Shown one piece after another: positions 34,213-38,035 of a stretch of DNA of 38,035 nt (position 1 is its first letter; each line of letters opens with the position of its first letter). The DNA lies in NCBI GenBank assembly GCA_017546125.1, contig JAFYXO010000032.1:1-38035 (forward strand), read 5' to 3'. Source of the DNA: Bacteroidales bacterium. Lineage in GTDB: Bacteria; Bacteroidota; Bacteroidia; Bacteroidales; UBA932. The position numbers and the translations under genes were made by a program. The notes under the pieces were generated by a model. That model searched no databases. It was not told the DNA's origin and was given only the letters and a program-made list of their open reading frames with translations.

Positions 34213-35457
34213 ATGGTAAAAGTTAAACCTTTCGCAGCGGTTCGCCCACCTAAAGCTATTGGCCACGAAGTGGCATCACGCCCTTATGACGTTCTCAACT
34301 CTGTGGAGGCTAAGGCTGAAGCTGGTGAGAAATCTCTTCTTCACATCATCAAACCTGAGATCGATTTCGATCCTATCGCTGATGAGCACGGCCAGGAAGC
34401 TTACGACAAGGCTGTAGAGAACTTCAAGCTATGGCAGGAAAAAGGTTGGTTGGTACAAGACTCTAAAGAGAACTACTATGTGTATGCACAAACCATGGAG
34501 GGCAGAACCCAATACGGTCTTGTAGTATGTGCAAACGTAGAGGACTATATGACAGGTAAGATCAAAAAACACGAACTTACCCGTAAAGACAAAGAGGATG
34601 ACCGTATGATTCACGTAAGGAATCAGAACGCAAACCTTGAGCCTGTGTTCTTCGCATATCCTGACAACGCAGAGATCAATGCTATCGTGGAGCGCACTAT
34701 CGCTACCAAAGAGACTGAGTACGATTATATCGCCCCTGTTGATGGTTTCGGCCACAAGTTCTGGGTTATCGACAACGAGGAGGATATCGCTAAGATCACT
34801 GAGATCTTCGCCACTATCCCTGCTTTCTATGTTGCCGACGGTCACCACAGAACAGCTGCTGCTGCTCGTGTAGGTGAGGAGAAAAAGAACAACAATCCTA
34901 ACCATACCGGCAACGAAGAGTACAACTACTTTATGGCTGTTGTATTCCCTGAGAGCCACCTTAAGATCATTGACTACAACCGCGTAGTGAAAGACCTTAA
35001 CGGCATGAGCGAAGCTGAATTCATCGAGAAACTTGGTAAGGACTTTATCGTAGAGAAAAAAGGTGCTGACATCTACACACCTTCTGGTCTTCACAACTTC
35101 TCAATGTATATCGGAGGCGAGTGGTACTCACTTCAGGCTAAAGAGGGTACTTACGATGACGCTGATCCTATTGGTGTTCTTGATGTGACTGTTTGCTCTA
35201 ACCTTGTTTTCGACAAGCTTCTTGATATCAAAGACCTTAGAACATCGAAGAGAATTGATTTCGTAGGTGGTATCCGCGGTCTTGGTGAGCTTAAGAAACG
35301 TGTTGATTCAGGTGAGATGGTGGCTGCTTTTGCTCTATATCCTGTCTCTATGAAGCAGCTTATCGACATCGCTGACACCGGCAACATCATGCCTCCTAAG
35401 ACTACTTGGTTTGAGCCAAAACTCCAGAGCGGTCTTGCTATCCACAAATTGTCGTAA
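34213..35457 (+). CDS. DUF1015 family protein
   Basis: A 414-residue DUF1015 protein with the family opening VKPFAAVRPPKAIGHEVASRPYDV, the FWVIDNEED region, and the central YVADGHHRTAAAARVG motif whose DGHHR resembles a nucleotide or kinase-type active site. SerK-type ParB-like serine kinases share a DGHHR loop, so a link to serine metabolism is plausible. Its place behind serC and serA with 12 bp spacing, and the same codon style, support a serine-related role, but none is proven here. Confidence 0.85.
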   Translation: MVKVKPFAAVRPPKAIGHEVASRPYDVLNSVEAKAEAGEKSLLHIIKPEIDFDPIADEHGQEAYDKAVENFKLWQEKGWLVQDSKENYYVYAQTMEGRTQYGLVVCANVEDYMTGKIKKHELTRKDKEDDRMIHVRNQNANLEPVFFAYPDNAEINAIVERTIATKETEYDYIAPVDGFGHKFWVIDNEEDIAKITEIFATIPAFYVADGHHRTAAAARVGEEKKNNNPNHTGNEEYNYFMAVVFPESHLKIIDYNRVVKDLNGMSEAEFIEKLGKDFIVEKKGADIYTPSGLHNFSMYIGGEWYSLQAKEGTYDDADPIGVLDVTVCSNLVFDKLLDIKDLRTSKRIDFVGGIRGLGELKKRVDSGEMVAAFALYPVSMKQLIDIADTGNIMPPKTTWFEPKLQSGLAIHKLS

Positions 35458-35506
35458 CCAGCAGTCACCCCGACTCTGTTAGGGCATTTTGACACCGACA
35501 CATCAT

Positions 35507-35524
35507 CCCCGACACAGCTCGGGG
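35507..35524 (+). terminator. GC-rich hairpin after the DUF1015 gene
   Basis: CCCCGA (35507-35512) pairs with TCGGGG (35519-35524) around a 6-nt loop. No U-run follows, so it may be a transcript-end stabiliser or a part of the larger terminator cluster. Confidence 0.35.
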
Positions 35525-35539
35525 GGTCTAATACATAGA

Positions 35540-35578
35540 AATGGGCACGGAAACCATCAAATCCGTGCCCATTTTCCA
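35540..35578 (+). terminator. Strong intrinsic terminator of serC-serA-DUF1015
   Basis: A perfect 12-bp stem (35540-35551 with 35562-35573; core GGGCACGGA/TCCGTGCCC) with a 10-nt loop is followed by TTT. It can function on both strands. Confidence 0.7.
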
Positions 35579-35591
35579 TTTTCACCCTCCT

Positions 35592-35623
35592 TTGGGCACA
35601 AAAACGCCCCATTCCGTGCCCAA
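35592..35623 (+). terminator. Second terminator-like inverted repeat
   Basis: TTGGGCAC (35592-35599) pairs with GTGCCCAA (35616-35623). The motif CCGTGCCCA is shared with the hairpin at 35540-35573, as if the arm had been duplicated. TTTCTTC follows. Confidence 0.4.
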
Positions 35624-35727
35624 TTTCTTCGGTCCAACCCTCTCAGTCTATCCACACTCACCCTACCATCTTCAGAAAACATTATTGCGCCACACTGCTT
35701 TTGTCAAAAGTTGTCAATCACACACTC

Positions 35728-35735
35728 TACCTTTG
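35728..35735 (+). promoter_or_regulatory. -7 promoter box for the 25-aa microprotein
   Basis: TACCTTTG on the plus strand, 39 bp before the small ORF ATG at 35774. A TTTG at 35700-35703 lies 24 bp upstream of it, a little far for a -33 element. Confidence 0.45.
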
Positions 35736-35773
35736 CTCCGGTCATTGATTACAAACTTATAAATAACACAGCC

Positions 35774-35851
35774 ATGTTTGGATTAATAGTTTTTATAGCA
35801 CTGATAGTAATGGTATTGGACGAAATGACAGGCGGCAAAAGGAAGTGGTAA
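35774..35851 (+). CDS. 25-aa single-helix membrane microprotein
   Basis: A complete ORF of 25 codons from ATG 35774 to TAA 35851: a hydrophobic helix (residues 2-15, FGLIVFIALIVMVL), then DEMTGG and a basic tail KRKW. This is the layout of short inner-membrane microproteins with the C-terminus in the cytoplasm. A -7 box precedes it at a sensible distance. A longer frame exists upstream in the same phase, but it runs through terminator hairpins and is not credible. No family recognised. Confidence 0.4.
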   Translation: MFGLIVFIALIVMVLDEMTGGKRKW

Positions 35852-35883
35852 TGACTAGACCTTCGCAGCTCAGGCTATTCATT

Positions 35884-35911
35884 CCGGCTTGGAGTTAAGG
35901 TTCTTCAGGCG
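35884..35911 (+). repeat. 28-bp repeat, left copy (solo end of palindromic element)
   Basis: Identical over 28 bp to 37150-37177 and in the same orientation. Flanks before the repeat are also partly similar. This copy lacks the hairpin-rich body that follows the right copy. The two copies bracket the toxin-antitoxin island. Confidence 0.85.
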
Positions 35912-35984
35912 TTCTAACCAAAAGACTAACACATCACATACCAGAAGCTCTTTCGCATAAATTACCAGCAAATATGAAAACACA

Positions 35985-36016
35985 TTTGCATAAATGTAAC
36001 CAATTAGTTACTTTTG
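35985..36016 (+). promoter_or_regulatory. Promoter and likely HigA operator
   Basis: TTTG (35985-35988), 20 bp, TACTTTTG (36009-36016): the full Bacteroidota -33/-7 pair at ideal spacing. Two inverted repeats overlay it: CATTT-4-AAATG (35983-35996) and GTAAC-6-GTTAC (35996-36011). These are natural binding sites for the downstream HTH antitoxin, giving autorepression. Confidence 0.65.
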
Positions 36017-36036
36017 CACAGTAATTGTAGCGAAAG

Positions 36037-36369
36037 ATGAAAAGGGAATTGATTTACTCACAGGAATATTTGGAGTTTGTAGAGACGTCACCTGTGCGAA
36101 CAAAAGAAAAATTACTTTATGCAACGTCTATTTTAGAAAGTATAACACCTATTCCGACAAAGTTTGTAAAGAAGCTCACTAACACTGACTTCTATGAATT
36201 AAGGATATCTGTGGACAATGAAATAAGGATCATACTTTTTGCAGTAGATAATGACAATATTAATCTTGCCACTACTATTATATTCCTTAACGGATTTATA
36301 AAAAAGAGTACTAAGGATTATAATACCGAAGTAGTTAAAGCTATTAACATTTTAAGAAGATCACTATGA
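36037..36369 (+). CDS. higB: HigB/RelE-type toxin (phage Gp49-like)
   Basis: A 110-residue protein of the RelE superfamily Gp49-like (HigB) group. Features are the central KLTNTDFYELRISVDNEIRIILFAV, typical of the strand-turn-strand core where Arg residues of the mRNA interferase lie, then IIFLNGFIKKSTK with the usual FxKK(S/T). The family cuts mRNA at the ribosome. It comes first in the operon (toxin before antitoxin), as in other HigBA loci, and overlaps higA by 4 bp (ATGA). Confidence 0.85.
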   Translation: MKRELIYSQEYLEFVETSPVRTKEKLLYATSILESITPIPTKFVKKLTNTDFYELRISVDNEIRIILFAVDNDNINLATTIIFLNGFIKKSTKDYNTEVVKAINILRRSL

Positions 36370-36728
36370 ACAAAACAAATACAAGATTAACCCCCGAAGA
36401 GATCCAGAAACTCCGCAACACTGATTTCAGTAAGAAGGAGGGCTTTGTAAAAGCCACTGAGGTTCTGGAAAAGGAGTCTGGCAAGATAGGATCACCCGAA
36501 AGGAACGAGTTTGATGCCAAGGCCAGAGCCTGGTATTATGGCGAGATATTGCGCGACAGACGCAAGGCGCTCGGTATGACTCAGAAAGAGCTTGCTGAGA
36601 AGGTAGGGAGAGAGCGAACATATATAAACCGCATCGAGAAAGGTGAAACAGACCTTCAGCTCTCATCATTCATCAGAATAGCCGACGCCCTGGGCATCAC
36701 TCTCCACCTTGAGATAAGTATAGCATAA
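36366..36728 (+). CDS. higA: HigA-type antitoxin, XRE family
   Basis: A 120-residue protein. Residues about 55-115 form an XRE/HTH domain (ILRDRRKALGMTQKELAEKVGRERTYINRIEKGETDLQLSSFIRIADAL); the N-terminal 55 residues probably contact the toxin. It should neutralise HigB and repress the promoter at 35985-36016. The last 32 bp overlap, antisense, the degenerate end of the YafQ-like toxin remnant, marking a junction. Confidence 0.88.
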   Translation: MNKTNTRLTPEEIQKLRNTDFSKKEGFVKATEVLEKESGKIGSPERNEFDAKARAWYYGEILRDRRKALGMTQKELAEKVGRERTYINRIEKGETDLQLSSFIRIADALGITLHLEISIA

Positions 36729-36926
36729 GAAGAGTATCATTTTCTATATGACACTCTATACATCCTTTATAATTACCTAATAATCTGTGTGCATTATATT
36801 GGGAAGGCAGACTTCCCCCACATTGCAGAATGCTTAAAACCTCTTTTAGTTTAGCAATCTTATGATGCTGGTTTTTATATTTCTTCAGATCCCTTTTGAA
36901 TTGAGTCGTAATCTTCAGTCCTTCAT
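36697..36926 (-). pseudogene. Degenerate YafQ/RelE-type toxin
   Basis: Nine bases after the antitoxin stop, ATG AAG GAC TGA breaks after three codons. One base out of phase, the sequence reads LKITTQFKRDLKKYKN, then HKIAKLKEVLSIL, SLPSQYNAHRLLGNYKG and CIECHIENDTLL, a recognisable YafQ-like toxin. It lacks the usual C-terminal LIYxI...RTGSHSDLF: after DTLL the frame runs into higA antisense and stops at 36697. A single-base deletion near the start plus loss of the 3' end explain this, so the gene should be inactive. Confidence 0.7.
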
Positions 36927-36935
36927 AACACTTCG

Positions 36936-37148
36936 CTACAATGAATCAATAAAACCCTCCAAGTTCTCCAGATTGATTGTCTCCAGATCTCTATTATCTC
37001 TCGCCTCTTTTATTGCGGCTAATGTCTCTTTATTTGGATTACGATAGACTGCATCCATCAATACACTTTCTACAAAGTTGTTCAAACTTCTGTTCTGTTT
37101 CTTCGCCTCCACTTTCAATCTTATATCACAAATGCAAATATTTTCCAT
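36936..37148 (-). CDS. Antitoxin of the degenerate YafQ-like system, 70 aa
   Basis: A 70-residue protein with KKQNRSLNNFVESVLMDAVYRNPNKETLAAIKEA, the layout of ribbon-helix-helix/DinJ-like antitoxins of Bacteroidota (N-terminal DNA-binding part, then a helical toxin-binding tail ending ENLEGFIDSL). Its ATG lies one base from the 28-bp repeat (37150-37177), so its own promoter and possibly a few N-terminal residues may have been replaced. It is intact although its partner toxin is broken. Confidence 0.65.
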   Translation of the reverse strand: MENICICDIRLKVEAKKQNRSLNNFVESVLMDAVYRNPNKETLAAIKEARDNRDLETINLENLEGFIDSL

Positions 37149-37149
37149 C

Positions 37150-37177
37150 CCGGCTTGGAGTTAAGGTTCTTCAGGCG
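37150..37177 (+). repeat. 28-bp repeat, right copy
   Basis: Direct copy of 35884-35911; it contains the left terminal inverted repeat of the 173-bp palindromic element. Confidence 0.85.
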
Positions 37178-37329
37178 CTCGCTTCGCTCACTCCCTCCAC
37201 CGGGGCAAAAGTCGTCATCAGACGACCCGCGGAGGCCGTGTATTTGCGCAGCAAATACGGCAAGGCCGGGAGCGCTAGTCCGGCCAGAGCTGGTATAGTA
37301 GTGCTAAGGCCTTCAGAACCTTATTCTCC
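37157..37329. repeat. 173-bp hairpin-rich element with imperfect terminal inverted repeats
   Basis: The ends 37157-37176 and 37309-37329 are imperfect inverted repeats of about 20 bp (shared blocks GGAG, AAGGTTCT, AGGC). Between them are nested hairpins: CCTCC 37194-37198/GGAGG 37231-37235 enclosing GTCGTC 37211-37216/GACGAC 37221-37226; GTATTTGC 37240-37247/GCAAATAC 37251-37258; GGCCGG 37264-37269/CCGGCC 37280-37285. No credible ORF. GC content is clearly higher than the neighbours. This resembles a REP/BIME or MITE-type palindromic element. Confidence 0.6.
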
Positions 37330-37357
37330 AAAGCCTGTATTTGCTGCGTGAGCATTT

Positions 37358-38035
37358 CTATTGCTTATTCTTTAAAGACTCTTTTAATGCCAATCCTTTT
37401 GCTGTAAGGCGGTATTTCTGATTTTGACTATTAGGCTTGTCCGGAATCGTCTGCTCCAATATATCAGCATCCAAAAGTGGATGGACGTATTTTCTCCTAA
37501 ATTTAGTTCTATCGGTAAGACCCATAAATGCTAACATCTCGCCAAAAGAACGTGCCTCTGTACAGAAAACAATTAGTTTATCAATATTTTCAACATTGGG
37601 TACTGACTGGGTGCTGACTGGGTGCCGACTGGGTGCCGACTGGGTGCCATCTTGTATACTTATAGGCAAAGTAATACGGATAAAGTTGTCTGTAAACTTG
37701 AAGCAATCTTCACCATAAGCACGCAAAATACGAGGAATACCCGAGCCTAATGACTCTACTAATTCCACATCGCGGTAGATGCGCATCAATTCCTTATTGC
37801 GTGGGATAGATATACCATTGAAGAACTCTTCTTTCGTAAGAGATTCGGGTAAACGACCTGCCGAAGTTATCTCAAGTCTATCGGGGAATATCTCAAACTT
37901 GGGTGGAACTTCAAATGAATAATCATTATGTACTATGGCATTGATGACAGCCTCACGTAAAGCAACCTTATTCCACAAAGGAGTTTCAATACGCTCCATT
38001 GGGGTTATGGTTGCAGCTACCTTGTTCTCAATATC
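37358..38035 (-). CDS. ATP-binding AlbA_2/RecG-like regulator, 3' part (5' end outside the window)
   Basis: The open frame continues to the window edge, so the N-terminal AlbA_2 (AAA-4) DNA-binding domain is outside. Visible are the GHKL-like ATPase part (ALREAVINAIVHNDYSF with the N-box, then RLEITSAGRLPESL, IPRNKELMRIYRDVELVESLGSGIPRI), a Ser/Pro/Gln linker and a C-terminal winged-helix domain ending LTAKGLALKESLKNKQ. Family members are often called RecG-like helicase or putative DNA-binding protein, but they are not helicases; the role is probably transcriptional regulation. The linker is coded by an 11-bp tandem repeat, described separately. Confidence 0.8.
   Translation of the reverse strand, partial: DIENKVAATITPMERIETPLWNKVALREAVINAIVHNDYSFEVPPKFEIFPDRLEITSAGRLPESLTKEEFFNGISIPRNKELMRIYRDVELVESLGSGIPRILRAYGEDCFKFTDNFIRITLPISIQDGTQSAPSRHPVSTQSVPNVENIDKLIVFCTEARSFGEMLAFMGLTDRTKFRRKYVHPLLDADILEQTIPDKPNSQNQKYRLTAKGLALKESLKNKQ
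37601..37644. repeat. 4 x 11-bp tandem repeat inside the AlbA_2-like gene
   Basis: Four units of TRCYGACTGGG (37601-37611, 37612-37622, 37623-37633, 37634-37644) followed by a partial TGCC. The last two units are identical; the others differ by one or two transitions. As 11 is not a multiple of 3, each unit is read in a different phase, coding the linker between ATPase and winged-helix domains. Confidence 0.9.

Noticed and set aside
34429-35094. 221-aa minus-strand open frame
   Set aside because: Antisense shadow of the strongly codon-biased DUF1015 gene; codon bias alone opens this frame.
35489-35851. 120-aa plus-strand frame covering the terminator cluster
   Set aside because: Its first 95 codons cross two perfect terminator hairpins and a promoter box; only the last 25 codons form a believable small membrane protein.
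37150-37345. Integron attC site
   Set aside because: The hairpins recall an attC fold, but the required RYYYAAC/GTTRRRY core pair is not present at the ends and there is no integrase in the window.
37601-37644. CRISPR array
   Set aside because: Units are 11 bp, contiguous without spacers, and lie in a coding frame.

Overview
This window reads as a chromosomal segment of a member of the Bacteroidota, most likely order Bacteroidales. Three things point there: repeated TAnnTTTG-type -7 promoter boxes, lipoproteins with a short signal ending in (S/A)-C, and family types typical of the group (fimbrillin/BspA-like surface lipoprotein, ExbB-4TM-ExbD-ExbD cluster, single-domain KdsD, pyrB-pyrI, serC-serA-DUF1015). 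Genus cannot be fixed from the sequence alone. About 36 protein genes are supportable; no tRNA, rRNA, CRISPR array, intact transposase or prophage is visible.

Left part (1-8,960). A fimbrillin-like/leucine-rich-repeat lipoprotein (minus) is preceded by a 43-aa small ORF and by a roughly 225-nt stretch that folds into a long 6S-RNA-like hairpin with its own -7 box. Divergently, rpiB-truB encode ribose-5-phosphate isomerase B and tRNA pseudouridine 55 synthase. Converging on them is a minus-strand run: alkaline phosphatase, family-10-like glycosyl hydrolase, asnS, udk and a TonB-like protein.

Middle part (8,960-26,420), all minus strand. An exbB-4TM-exbD-exbD energy-transduction operon ends in a clear intrinsic terminator. 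Then come ansA/tatD/dprA and a long housekeeping run: 748-aa membrane-anchored protein, 79-aa membrane protein, MsbA-type ABC exporter, acyl-CoA/AMP ligase, dCMP deaminase, S41 peptidase, queA. Upstream of that lies kdsD-nhaA-fkpA, closed by an 11-bp-stem terminator.

Right-centre (26,420-35,460). recQ (plus) converges with and overlaps miaA plus a pRiA4b-ORF3-like gene. Two plus-strand biosynthetic operons follow: yigZ-pyrB-pyrI (aspartate carbamoyltransferase catalytic and regulatory chains) and serC-serA-DUF1015 (serine pathway).

Right end (35,460-38,035) is accessory. It has a cluster of terminator hairpins, a 25-aa membrane microprotein with its own promoter, an intact HigBA-type toxin-antitoxin pair with a palindromic promoter/operator, a second antitoxin whose YafQ-like toxin is frameshifted and truncated, a 28-bp direct repeat bracketing this island, a 173-bp hairpin-rich element with imperfect terminal inverted repeats, and the 3' part of an AlbA_2/RecG-like ATP-binding regulator. 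Inside that regulator is an 11-bp tandem repeat able to switch reading frame. The most promising undescribed items are the 6S-like RNA, the phase-variable repeat, the palindromic element with its solo copy, and the two small ORFs.
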